Positions 36,558 through 44,368 are shown, counted from the first letter of the stretch. The stretch: DNA of 64,000 nt from Janthinobacterium sp. B9-8 (GCF_000969645.2 NZ_CP014222.1:1431813-1495812), one strand, 5' to 3'. Numbers and translations: made by a program. Notes: generated from the sequence alone by a model not told the origin.

Positions 36558-36866
36558 GTTAGGCACCCCTGCCAATTGTTTTGTTTTTTAGTTGGCGCGT
36601 TGTTGTGGCAGTTTGTGTTGCGGTATGTTGATATTTTTATTCTGTTTTGCAGCTTTCTGTTTACACGGTTTATTAATACGCTTTTAATTCGTTTGCTCCG
36701 TTTTCGTGGCTTTCTTATTTAGTTTTGTGGTTTGCTACGAAAAACGTGGGCATCATTTTTTGTGTAGTGGCAATTCGCCTAACATAGCATTCAAGCAGAC
36801 TGGCCGGAACGTGCGGCTTTTTGTTCAAGTGCAGCGTAGGCCAGCTGCTTAATTTTGACGTTAGGT
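36558..36866 (+). repeat. ORF-less integron cassette, copy A
   Basis: The cassette runs from the core site at 36558 to the one at 36860. It holds no convincing gene. A hairpin (CCGTTTTCGT / ACGAAAAACG, about 36700-36745) precedes a T-rich segment and the 90-bp attC. The same sequence returns as copies B, C and D. Confidence 0.8.
36777..36866 (+). repeat. attC site, 90-bp type, copy A
   Basis: It begins GCCTAAC and ends GTTAGGT. The inside is an imperfect palindrome around GGCCGGAACGTGCGGC and GCAGCGTAGGCCAGCTGC. The 90-bp form with this inside is shared by copies B, C and D and by no other attC here. Confidence 0.9.
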
Positions 36867-36877
36867 TGCTCGAATAT

Positions 36878-37510
36878 ATGCTCATGCGCCGTTCAACTTC
36901 ACTCTTAATTGCTCTGGGTTTTATCCTTGGGTTGCTCGCCCTTTCTGGTGTAAGGCCGTATGACCGAGCGACTTGGTTAATGGAAGTGTTACCCATCATC
37001 ATTGCAATTCCCGCTCTCTGCGCAACCTACAAGCGCTTCCCGTTCACTACGCTCATATATGCACTCATTTTTGCACATGCCCTAGTCCTAATGCTGGGTG
37101 GCGCCTACACTTACGCCCGTGTACCGCTTGGCTTTGAAATCGCAGAGCTCTTCGGTTTTCACCGCAACCCATACGACAAGATCGGGCATTTTTTCCAAGG
37201 CTTCGTACCGGCACTGGTTGCACGTGAGATCTTCATTCGTGGCGAATACATCCGAGGCCACAAAATGTTAGCGTTCATAGTTGTGTGCACAGTGCTCGCC
37301 ATAAGCGCCACGTATGAGTTCATTGAGTGGGGTGCTGCTCTCGCGATGGGCCAAGGCGCAGACGAATTCCTCGGAACGCAGGGTGACCCATGGGATACAC
37401 AGTCGGACATGTTCTTCGCGTTCATCGGTGCCATCACCGCGCTGCTACTTTTGTCCGGAGTGCACAACGGCCAGATCCAACGTCTGCAGGCCCATGAGCG
37501 AGCAACCTAA
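36878..37510 (+). CDS. Cassette gene: YjdF-like DUF2238 membrane protein
   Basis: A 210-residue protein with about six hydrophobic segments. YDKIGHFFQGFVPALVAREIFIR in the middle and TYEFIEWGAALAMGQGADEFLGTQGDPWDTQSDM near the end are hallmark blocks of the DUF2238/YjdF family, whose function is not established. The start at 36878 lies 12 bp after the core site. The gene is richer in G+C than the attC copies around it, and its stop codon is part of its own short attC. Confidence 0.88.
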   Translation: MLMRRSTSLLIALGFILGLLALSGVRPYDRATWLMEVLPIIIAIPALCATYKRFPFTTLIYALIFAHALVLMLGGAYTYARVPLGFEIAELFGFHRNPYDKIGHFFQGFVPALVAREIFIRGEYIRGHKMLAFIVVCTVLAISATYEFIEWGAALAMGQGADEFLGTQGDPWDTQSDMFFAFIGAITALLLLSGVHNGQIQRLQAHERAT

Positions 37511-37558
37511 CCAGCCAATGGAGCGGACGCTCCGGCGCCGCTCATCGGCGCGTTAGAC
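37505..37558 (+). repeat. attC site of the YjdF-like cassette
   Basis: A short form of 54 bp: CCTAACC at the left, sharing the gene's stop codon, then a GC-rich stem (GAGCGG..CCGCTC) and GTTAGAC at the right. It differs from the 90-bp type. Confidence 0.8.
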
Positions 37559-37847
37559 ACGCATGCTCATTGCTTTATTTTTTAGTTGATGCGTTGTGGT
37601 GGCTTTTTGTATTGCGGTGTACTGATATATTTATTCTGTTTTGTAGACGACTTATTAATACGCCTTTAATTCGTTTGCTCCGTTTTCGTGGCTTCCTTAT
37701 TTAGGTTTGTGGTTTATTACGAAAAACGGGACTTTATTTTTTGTGCAGCGGCAATACGCCTAGCATGGCATTCAAGCAGACTAGCCGGAATGTGCGGCTT
37801 TTTATCCAATTGCAGCGTAGGCCAGCTGCTTAATTTTGACGTTAGGC
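37552..37847 (+). repeat. ORF-less integron cassette, copy B
   Basis: It runs between the core sites at 37552 and 37841 and follows copy A closely, including TATTCTGTTTTG, TTATTAATACGC and the hairpin CCGTTTTCGT / ACGAAAAACGG. No convincing gene is present. A 12-bp gap relative to copy A lies near 37645. Confidence 0.8.
37758..37847 (+). repeat. attC site, 90-bp type, copy B
   Basis: It begins GCCTAGC and ends GTTAGGC. The inside matches copy A with about ten differences. Confidence 0.88.
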
Positions 37848-37851
37848 TGTT

Positions 37852-38151
37852 ATGGTTAAATACGAATTAGACAATGGTGAAGAGATGCATGCCGATGCAC
37901 CTGAAACATTTTACCTTCCTCCACTCGATGTTAGAAATAATATCAAACCAGAGGATACGGTGAAATTAGTATTCAGAATTGAACACGACAATGGTTTTGA
38001 TGTTGAAAGAATGTGGGTGGATGTTAAAAGTGTTACCTCTACGGGTTACATTGGCATCCTTGATAATGACCCGTACTGCACTGAAGAATTGAAATCTGGT
38101 GAAGTCATTGAATTTGAACCTAAACACGTCATTCAAATTTATGAAGTTTAA
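37852..38151 (+). CDS. Cassette gene: DUF2314-like protein
   Basis: A 99-residue soluble protein. RMWVDVKSVTSTGYIGILDNDPYCTEELKSGEVIEFEPKHVIQI resembles the DUF2314/DUF2185 group, a small beta fold sometimes found among immunity proteins. The match is from pattern memory and only moderate. The ATG at 37852 lies 5 bp after the attC of copy B. There is no Shine-Dalgarno, which suggests a leaderless or attC-assisted start. The gene is AT-rich. Confidence 0.7.
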   Translation: MVKYELDNGEEMHADAPETFYLPPLDVRNNIKPEDTVKLVFRIEHDNGFDVERMWVDVKSVTSTGYIGILDNDPYCTEELKSGEVIEFEPKHVIQIYEV

Positions 38152-38203
38152 CCCATCATTCAAGCGGAACGCCTAACGGTGCCCCTTAATTCAAACGTTA
38201 GGC
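38148..38203 (+). repeat. attC site of the DUF2314-like cassette
   Basis: A short attC of about 56 bp, from TTTAACCC at the gene end to AACGTTAGGC. An inner GCCTAACGG / CCTTAATTC part forms the stem. Confidence 0.7.
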
Positions 38204-38234
38204 AATAACAGCACACATAATTTCCAGGAAGACA

Positions 38235-38867
38235 ATGAGAAATTTCATACTTACAGCAACCCTAATCGGATTTAGTGTACGAAGCTTCGCATTCGGAGCG
38301 CAGGAAGCCAGTTTTCACAATCAATCAACATCACTAACTGCTAGCCGCCATGAGGATTCCAAGTCAATGTCTAAATCAAAAAATCCAGTTCAATTAATTG
38401 CTGAAAATCTGAAGACGCACAAAATAATCCGCTCGGAACTCAACACAAATTCAATAACTGATGAATACGCACTAATGAAACTCATCAGAGAAAACACAAA
38501 GAAATCACAAGTTAAACTTTACGATCAAGAGATCGGAACCGACAATGATGCTGACGCAGACTACATTGTTATCATGCAAAAATTTAGCAAAGTTACTAAC
38601 GGAGCCATTACTTACGAAGCTATAACCTCAAGAACTTCTGAAAATAATGTGAAAATAAATTTCACGTACAATCAAAAAGAATATTCATGGTCATTTGAGC
38701 AAGAATCCAGCAACATCAGCGAAGAATTTCTTACACTTTTAATGAACCACTCTAAAAATTGCGAGACCGGCGAATTCATTAATCTTATGGATGAAAATTC
38801 AATAATGATTGGTTTTCTGCCAAAAGAAACAGTCTCGCTTCTTTACCAAAATAATATCATCTATTGA
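38235..38867 (+). CDS. Cassette gene: exported hypothetical protein
   Basis: A 210-residue protein with a signal-peptide-like start (MRNFILTATLIGFSVRSFAFGA, cleavage near residues 19-22). The rest is hydrophilic and rich in Asn, Lys, Ser and Glu. I recognise no family. AGGAAG before the ATG at 38235 supports the start. The AT-rich composition differs from the serine-hydrolase cassette that follows two cassettes later. Confidence 0.7.
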   Translation: MRNFILTATLIGFSVRSFAFGAQEASFHNQSTSLTASRHEDSKSMSKSKNPVQLIAENLKTHKIIRSELNTNSITDEYALMKLIRENTKKSQVKLYDQEIGTDNDADADYIVIMQKFSKVTNGAITYEAITSRTSENNVKINFTYNQKEYSWSFEQESSNISEEFLTLLMNHSKNCETGEFINLMDENSIMIGFLPKETVSLLYQNNIIY

Positions 38868-38922
38868 ATGTCATTTATAACTAACGCGGTCCTTGCGGTG
38901 CTTCAAAAACATCCTTTGTATC

Positions 38923-38987
38923 GCCTAACAAACGGTTCAAATCATTCGCTTCGCGCGTGCTGCAGCCCCTTAACCTAAACGTTAGCC
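38923..38987 (+). repeat. attC site of the exported-protein cassette
   Basis: A 65-bp attC from GCCTAAC to GTTAGCC. The inner stem is formed by CAAATCATTCGCTTCGCG and CTGCAGCCCCTTAACC. A second possible box, CTAACGC, lies at 38881. Confidence 0.75.
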
Positions 38988-39284
38988 AGCGTACCCATTG
39001 TTTCTTAGTTGACGCGCTGTAGCAGCAGTTTGTATTGTGGTGTATTAATGTTTTTATTCTGTTTTGCAGTTTTCTGTTCACGCTGTTTATTTAATACGCT
39101 CTTAATTTGTTTGTTCCGTTTTCGTGGTTTACTTATTTAGTTTTGTAGTTTTTTTACGAAAAACGGGGCATTATTTTTTGTGCAGTGGTAATACGCCTAA
39201 CATGTCATTCAAGCAGACTGGCCGGAACGTGCGGCTTTTTTATCCAATTGCAGCGTAGGCAAGCTGCTGTGTTTGACGTTAGGC
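38981..39284 (+). repeat. ORF-less integron cassette, copy C
   Basis: It runs between the core sites at 38981 and 39278. It matches copies A and B throughout, including TATTCTGTTTTGCAG and the hairpin CCGTTTTCGT / ACGAAAAACGG. One extra base in TTTATTTAATACGC shifts any reading frame relative to copy A. Confidence 0.8.
39195..39284 (+). repeat. attC site, 90-bp type, copy C
   Basis: It begins GCCTAAC and ends GTTAGGC. The inside matches copies A and B, with a change near the right end (GCTGCTGTGTTTGACG). Confidence 0.88.
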
Positions 39285-39294
39285 CGACAACAAC

Positions 39295-40428
39295 ATGAGG
39301 TTCACCATCATGCCGAGCAACAGAAGCCGCTTTGACCGTCGCGTAATCGTACTCGCCGCAAGCTTGTTCTCACTCTGCGCTGCATCGGCGGGTTCAGAGC
39401 CGCCTTCGACCGATTTGCAAGCGCTTGTCGAACGTCAAGCGCGCGACAAACAGGTATGCGCTGTGTCATATGCCACGATTCATGCTGGCAAGATTTCAAG
39501 CTCGGGCGGTGCCAGCGGATGTGACCACACTCGAGTGCCAACTGACGATTCTGTTTTTCAAGCGGCGTCCCTGAGTAAGCCGGTCTTTGCTTACGCCGTC
39601 TTGAAACTTGCTCAAGAGGGCTTGCTGAATCTTGACGCACCTCTTGTTGGCTACCTGCCACAGGGCTACCTGCACATCCGAAACCCGTTTGCATTTGGTC
39701 GCCCGTCGATCACTGATCGCGTAGTTGCACCAGAACTACAAGTAGTCACTGCTCGAATGGTTCTGACTCACACTTCCGGCCTACCAAACTGGTCCGGCGA
39801 TCCGCTTGCGTTTGACTTCGAGCCGGGAACCAGCTGGCAGTACTCGGGGGAGGGATTCATGCTGTTGCAGCGAGTCGTCGAAGAAATTACGACTGAAAAG
39901 CTCGATGACTTCATGCGACATCGGCTCTTTGACCCATTGGGAATGTCAAACACCGCCTTCCGATGGAAGCCGCAATTCGCTGCTGCGTTCACCCCCGGTG
40001 TGCCGCGATACATGGATATTCCTGAAGCGTTTGCCCCTTTTTCGCTCCATACCTCGGCGAAGGACTACGCGAAGTTTCTTGCCGCCCTCATGGGCGATCC
40101 TTTGGCCATTCAACTGATCGTCGAAGCGCCCGCGAGTGTCATTCCTAAGCTGGGTCTAGGTTGGGGCCTTGGTTGGGGGCTTGAAACCGGCGAGCAGGAA
40201 TCCTTTATTTGGCAATGGGGCAACAATCCCGGATACCGAGCATTTGTGATGGCCTCAACGAGCTCCGGTGACGCTGTGGTCATGCTAACAAGCAGCGAGA
40301 ACGGGCTGGAAATGGCTGAACCGATCGTCACAACCGTGTTCCCCGGAACCCACAGCGTGTTCAAGTCCTATTTGGTCCGCGAAGGCTTTGCGTATTTCGC
40401 GTGCAAGCATCTCAATTGGTGCATTTAG
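39295..40428 (+). CDS. Cassette gene: serine hydrolase of the beta-lactamase/CubicO family
   Basis: A 377-residue protein with an export signal (RRVIVLAASLFSLCAASAGS). The SxxK motif is in QAASLSKPVFAYAVL. The second motif is the Tyr of SWQYSGEGFMLLQRV, with Ser-Gly instead of the Ala-Asn of class C beta-lactamases. The third element is in WQWGNNPGYRAF. Such proteins act as esterases, peptidases or rarely beta-lactamases, so resistance cannot be claimed. The gene is GC-rich compared with the flanking cassettes. The start at 39295 lies 10 bp after the attC; the ATG at 39310 is also possible. Confidence 0.88.
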   Translation: MRFTIMPSNRSRFDRRVIVLAASLFSLCAASAGSEPPSTDLQALVERQARDKQVCAVSYATIHAGKISSSGGASGCDHTRVPTDDSVFQAASLSKPVFAYAVLKLAQEGLLNLDAPLVGYLPQGYLHIRNPFAFGRPSITDRVVAPELQVVTARMVLTHTSGLPNWSGDPLAFDFEPGTSWQYSGEGFMLLQRVVEEITTEKLDDFMRHRLFDPLGMSNTAFRWKPQFAAAFTPGVPRYMDIPEAFAPFSLHTSAKDYAKFLAALMGDPLAIQLIVEAPASVIPKLGLGWGLGWGLETGEQESFIWQWGNNPGYRAFVMASTSSGDAVVMLTSSENGLEMAEPIVTTVFPGTHSVFKSYLVREGFAYFACKHLNWCI

Positions 40429-40454
40429 CCATCTCTCCTACAACATTAAGTGTG

Positions 40455-40514
40455 GCCTAATCCTTCTTTCAAGTGGGCGTGCCTACTGAACGCCGCTTAA
40501 GTCAAACGTTAGGC
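40455..40514 (+). repeat. attC site of the serine-hydrolase cassette
   Basis: A 60-bp attC from GCCTAAT to GTTAGGC. The inner parts TTCAAGTGGGCGT and ACGCCGCTTAAGTC form the stem. Confidence 0.8.
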
Positions 40515-40703
40515 ACACGTGCTTGTTGTTATTCTTTCTCAACCGTTTTTTATTTTATTTTCGTATTAACACGCTACAATTCGTCGGCATTATTTTTTGT
40601 ACAGTGGCAATACGCCTAACACGGAATTCAAGCAGACTGGTCGGAACGTGCGGCTTTTTATTCAATTGCAGCGTAGGCCAGCTGCTTAATTTTGACGTTA
40701 GGC
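40508..40703 (+). repeat. ORF-less integron cassette, copy D (shortened)
   Basis: It runs between the core sites at 40508 and 40697. Compared with copy A it keeps the sequence up to AATTCGT and resumes at GGCATTATTTTTTG. The segment with the hairpin is missing and the first half is also shortened. The 90-bp attC is intact. Confidence 0.78.
40614..40703 (+). repeat. attC site, 90-bp type, copy D
   Basis: It begins GCCTAAC and ends GTTAGGC. The inside matches copies A and B. Confidence 0.9.
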
Positions 40704-40721
40704 AAAAGGTAACTCAAACTA

Positions 40722-40940
40722 ATGCGGCAAGGCCTAAGAAAGAAAGTCATTAACGTGTGCGAGAAGAAAATAATTGCCAAGGGTGAGTCTGTTGGCATTT
40801 CTTTTTATGCGTTTTTCGCAAATAAAAATGATGACCCAGAGCTCCTTATGGAGGCCGCAACATGGTGGATAAAAACCCACAAACTAGATCACTTTGAAAA
40901 AGCCACAAAAATAAAGCTCATGATTGAGTCAGGGCTTTGA
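40722..40940 (+). CDS. Cassette gene: small hypothetical protein
   Basis: A 72-residue basic, probably helical protein with no membrane segment and no family that I recognise. The ATG at 40722 lies 19 bp after the attC of copy D, with AAAAGG upstream. The place of a gene right after an attC supports it being real. Its own attC is not clear and seems replaced by a hairpin repeat at 41057-41150. Confidence 0.6.
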   Translation: MRQGLRKKVINVCEKKIIAKGESVGISFYAFFANKNDDPELLMEAATWWIKTHKLDHFEKATKIKLMIESGL

Positions 40941-41277
40941 TGTAGGCCTATAACCAGGACACGAAGTTGGCGCTGAGGCGCTTCAAACACCGAGAGGAAA
41001 AGCGAAGGAATGCATGCACAAATACATCAAAAATCAAAGGCAGGTACAAGCCTATAGGGTCAGGTATTACATTTGACATGAATTACTCAATTTAAGCTGC
41101 TTTGCAAACCACTGTAAATTTTATCTTATGTAAAATGTAAGACCTGACCCCGTTAGGCACATGAGGGTGTGAAACATAGCAGGATTTAAGTTTGCTATGA
41201 CCCCAGTTACTCCGAAGTCGCTCATTTCATTCGCTTGGACGGCATCGCGCCCCTTAGCTTAAACGCTAGGATTTTCC
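40941..41277. other. Gene-free end of the cassette array
   Basis: A 337-bp stretch. It holds a repeat with inverted ends (41057-41150), the core site GTTAGGC at 41152, and a worn attC-like part ending in GCTAGGA at 41265. The first ~110 bp contain GTAGGCCTATAACC and GGCGCTGAGGCGCTTCAAACACC, possibly an eroded attC. Confidence 0.6.
41057..41150. mobile_element. 94-bp repeat with inverted ends (MITE/REP-like)
   Basis: The ends GGGTCAGGTATTACATTTGACAT and, on the other strand, GGGTCAGGTCTTACATTTTACAT are inverted copies with two mismatches. It has no gene. It stops one base before the integron core site at 41152, so it has replaced or interrupted the attC of the last gene cassette. Confidence 0.75.
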
Positions 41278-41496
41278 TTGGACGCATCTAAGTTCACACA
41301 GAAATTCATCGACCTTGAGTGGTTGCTCTTAAATGAAGGCACTCGGCTTGATGCTGAATTACTGGACAAGCTCATTGACGATGAATTCCAAGAATTCGGT
41401 GCTTCCGGTCTATCATCCATTTGGCGCCAGTCACAAAATGAATGGCGCATGGTTTTTCACCAAGGTACAAGAACTGATGCGTTTGAAAAACCCTAA
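41278..41496 (+). pseudogene. NTF2-like (DUF4440) protein gene with internal deletion
   Basis: The 72-codon frame begins with an NTF2-like opening (DLEWLLLNEGTRLDAELLDKLIDDEFQEFGASG). It then jumps to the family ending SSIWRQSQNEWRMVFHQGT. The central sheet, about 40-50 residues, is missing without loss of frame. A start codon is uncertain (TTG at 41278). It follows the worn last core site of the cassette array, so it may have been a cassette. Confidence 0.6.
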
Positions 41497-41539
41497 CCTT
41501 TCGGCCTACGAGACACCCCATCCCCCTCGGTTTTTGATC

Positions 41540-42444
41540 ATGTTTAAATTTATATCCTTGGCTGTGCTGATGCTTTTGTCAGCATCCCCGGTCTTCGCTG
41601 CCCACCCCGCATAAATACGCTGGCGATCAGCCGATCTGAAACGGGGTTGACGACGCTTGCTTGTACACGGGCCGAACTCTGTGTCGAAATCACGCCATCG
41701 CAAGGCTGCGAAGGCCAAGCGTGTGCCACCGACGTGGCCAGTGGCATGAACTTGAGCCTCAAGCTGCCTGGTGCCCAGCGTGATCCGGGGCAAACGCACT
41801 ATCAGTTAGCGGATCTGTCATCCACAGATGAAGATTCCTCGTTTCAACTGTGGCCAAAGCTTATTCGTTTTGAGGGCGGCATCTTGGCAGGCGTGGAAAC
41901 GCAGGTGCGTACCATGTATTCAGGCGGCGGGGCGAGCTCAAGCACTCTGCACCTCATCGCCTTTCTGCCCGGCCAAGCACCGTTCAAGGTGCTCAGTGTT
42001 CCGCAGAGCGCCAGCGTGATGATCCGAGCGTGTTTCAGCGAGCATGATATGAAGCAGCGTGCCGGGGCCTGTCACGACGAATATAGCTTCAACGGCAGCC
42101 TCGCCCTGACTGGAGCATCCGTAGCAGCAATGCCGGTGCTGCGCTATCGTAGCAAGGCGACCACTTTTCCGGGACCTGTCTCGCGGTCCAAAGATTCACT
42201 GGCGGGGCGGCCTCTGCACAAACGCGACATCATTACCGTAACCGATCCCCAGTGCAGCTATCAGAGGCTGTATCACTTCGAGCCGACAGCCCGTGCTTAT
42301 GTTGCTATAAGCCTGAGCCCGACTGCTCTGATTACACCGTGCCCTGATAATCATTGTGCCAAACATGGCGTTCACCCCGACTGCGTCACCGCCAAGAAAA
42401 TGCGGCAATCCTCGCCACGGATGAATTGGGCGCTTCTGGCGTAA
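41540..42444 (+). pseudogene. Exported protein gene with early frameshift
   Basis: The ATG at 41540 opens a signal peptide (MFKFISLAVLMLLSASPVFAA) that hits a stop after 24 codons. One base away, the frame continues without interruption as RINTLAISRSETGLTTLACTRAELCVEI and so on to 42444. Joining them near 41605-41615, in a C-rich run, gives a periplasmic protein of about 300 residues with several cysteines. I do not recognise the family. Either the gene is broken or the run holds a sequencing error. The downstream part is GC-rich. Confidence 0.65.
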
Positions 42445-42691
42445 ATTTGGTTTTTACTTGGTGAAAAGATTGTTTTTTCATTTAATAAATCGCCATAGCG
42501 GGAATGGGTGAGCGACTAGCCTTCGAGTGACTTGTCCAATAACGCCTGCATACCCATTCAGCAACGCTATTTTCATTGCAAAGCGCTTAGCAAAGCAGTG
42601 TTTATTGGGCATGAATGTTATGCTTATGCCCATTGGCAGAAAATACATCGCTGCCCGCAAACTATTCACTCCCTTAACTTAAGGAAAACAA

Positions 42692-44362
42692 ATGGCTCAA
42701 TATGTTTTCAGCATGAATCGTGTCGGGAAAATTGTCCCGCCAAAGCGCCAAATTTTAAAAGATATCTCGTTAAGCTTTTTCCCCGGCGCCAAAATTGGTG
42801 TTTTAGGTTTAAATGGCTCGGGTAAATCGACCGTACTTAAAATCATGGCGGGTATTGATAAAGATATTATTGGCGAAGCCACACCGATGCCGGGACTTAA
42901 TATCGGTTATTTGCCACAAGAGCCACAGCTTGATCCACTCAAAACCGTGCGTGAAGAAGTGGAATCTGGTCTTGGCGAAGTGTTTGAAGCGCAAGCCAAG
43001 CTAGAAGCCGTTTACGTGGCTTATGCCGAGCCTGATGCCGATTTTGATGCGCTGGCCGAAGAGCAAGCGCGTTTAGAAGCGATTATTTCGGCCAGCTCTG
43101 GCGACAATGCTGAGCTGCAATTAGAAATCGCCGCCGATGCGCTGCGTCTACCGCCTTGGGATGCCATCATTGGCAATCTGTCTGGTGGTGAAAAGCGCCG
43201 TGTGGCGCTGTGTAAACTTCTACTTTCCAAGCCTGATATGTTGCTGCTCGACGAGCCAACCAATCACTTGGATGCAGAATCGGTAGATTGGCTAGAGCAA
43301 TTTCTCTGCCGTTTCCCTGGCACTGTGGTGGCCGTTACCCACGATCGCTATTTCTTAGATAACGCGGCCGAGTGGATTTTAGAGCTGGATCGTGGCCATG
43401 GCATTCCTTGGAAAGGCAATTACTCTAGCTGGCTAGATCAAAAGCAAGCGCGTTTAAAAACCGAAGAAAACCAAGAATCTGCGCGCCAAAAAACCATTAA
43501 GAAAGAATTGGAATGGGTTCGTCAAAATCCTAAAGCGCGTCAGGCTAAATCCAAATCACGGATTGCCCGTTTTGAAGAACTCAATAGCCAAGATTATCAA
43601 AAGCAAAATGAAACACAGGAAATCTTTATTCCCGTGGCAGAGCGCTTAGGTAATGAAGTGATTGAATTCGAAAACGTGAGCAAAGCCTTTGGCGATCGCT
43701 TGCTGATCGATGATTTAAGCTTCCGCGTACCACCTGGCGCAATTGTTGGGATTATCGGGCCAAACGGCGCGGGTAAATCCACGCTATTTAAAATGCTAGC
43801 CGGTTTAGAGCAGCCAGACAGCGGCACGGTAAAGATCGGCACGACCACTAAAATGGCTTATGTTGACCAAAACCGTGATTCGCTGGGTGATGGCAACAAA
43901 TCGGTATTTGATGTGATTTCTGGCGGGCACGACATTCTGACCGTTGGCCGTTACGAAACATCTAGCCGTGCTTATATCGGCCGCTTTAACTTTAAAGGCG
44001 CGGATCAAGCAAAAATCGTGAGCCAATTATCCGGTGGTGAGCGTGGCCGCTTGCACTTGGCTAAAACGCTAATTTCTGGCGGCAATGTCTTGCTACTCGA
44101 TGAGCCATCCAACGATCTGGATATCGAAACCCTGCGCGCGCTTGAAGATGCGCTGTTGGAATTCGCCGGTTGCGTGATGGTGATCTCGCACGATCGCTGG
44201 TTCCTGGATCGTATCGCTACGCATATCTTAGCTTGTGAAGGCGATTCCAAATGGCAGTTCTTTGACGGTAACTATCAAGAATACGAAGCCGACAAGAAAA
44301 AACGTTTGGGTGAAGAAGGCGCAAAACCGAAGCGCATTCGCTATAAGCCAATCAGCCGCTAA
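42692..44362 (+). CDS. ettA: Energy-dependent translational throttle protein EttA
   Basis: A 556-residue ABC-F protein. Two ATPase modules follow each other: Walker A GLNGSGKST and GPNGAGKST, signatures LSGGEKRRVALCKLL and LSGGERGRLHLAKTL, Walker B LLLLDEPTNHLD and LLLDEPSNDLD. The linker between them has the charged helical pair of the family, and the start MAQYVFSMNRVGKIVPPKRQIL is typical of EttA. It gates the first steps of elongation on the ribosome according to ATP supply. AAGGAA precedes the ATG at 42692, and a terminator follows. Confidence 0.96.
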   Translation: MAQYVFSMNRVGKIVPPKRQILKDISLSFFPGAKIGVLGLNGSGKSTVLKIMAGIDKDIIGEATPMPGLNIGYLPQEPQLDPLKTVREEVESGLGEVFEAQAKLEAVYVAYAEPDADFDALAEEQARLEAIISASSGDNAELQLEIAADALRLPPWDAIIGNLSGGEKRRVALCKLLLSKPDMLLLDEPTNHLDAESVDWLEQFLCRFPGTVVAVTHDRYFLDNAAEWILELDRGHGIPWKGNYSSWLDQKQARLKTEENQESARQKTIKKELEWVRQNPKARQAKSKSRIARFEELNSQDYQKQNETQEIFIPVAERLGNEVIEFENVSKAFGDRLLIDDLSFRVPPGAIVGIIGPNGAGKSTLFKMLAGLEQPDSGTVKIGTTTKMAYVDQNRDSLGDGNKSVFDVISGGHDILTVGRYETSSRAYIGRFNFKGADQAKIVSQLSGGERGRLHLAKTLISGGNVLLLDEPSNDLDIETLRALEDALLEFAGCVMVISHDRWFLDRIATHILACEGDSKWQFFDGNYQEYEADKKKRLGEEGAKPKRIRYKPISR

Positions 44363-44368
44363 AAAACT

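Larger units (their letters stand above)
35012..41271 (+). other. Degenerate chromosomal integron
   Basis: From left to right: the integrase stub on the minus strand, about 220 bp of unassigned AT-rich DNA, an IS481-family element, then cassettes on the + strand with core sites at 36558, 36860, 37552, 37841, 38197, 38981, 39278, 40508, 40697, 41152 and a worn one at 41265. Each cassette ends in an attC whose outer boxes read GCCTAAC-like and GTTAGGC-like. The attI site is not seen. The cassette genes differ widely in base composition, as expected from different sources. Confidence 0.85.

Noticed and set aside
36580..36680. A shared short reading frame in the ORF-less cassettes (about 28-43 codons after TAGTTG, Cys-rich and hydrophobic, with FLFCF in the middle)
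   Set aside because: It is open in copies A, B and C, but the differences between copies fall about equally on all three codon positions, there is no ribosome-binding site, copy C shifts frame, and copy D lacks it. I treat the cassette as non-coding.
36715..37002. 95-codon minus-strand frame across attC copy A
   Set aside because: It runs antisense through the attC and the start of the YjdF-like gene, and has no family likeness.
37688..37870. Open frame of 60 codons across the attC of copy B
   Set aside because: It reads through the attC into the next gene; the same frame is not kept in the other copies. A similar read-through exists at 40523-40753.
39295..40428. Antibiotic-resistance beta-lactamase cassette
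   Set aside because: SxxK is present, but the second motif is Tyr-Ser-Gly and no clear KTG is seen, so only a general serine hydrolase of this fold can be claimed.
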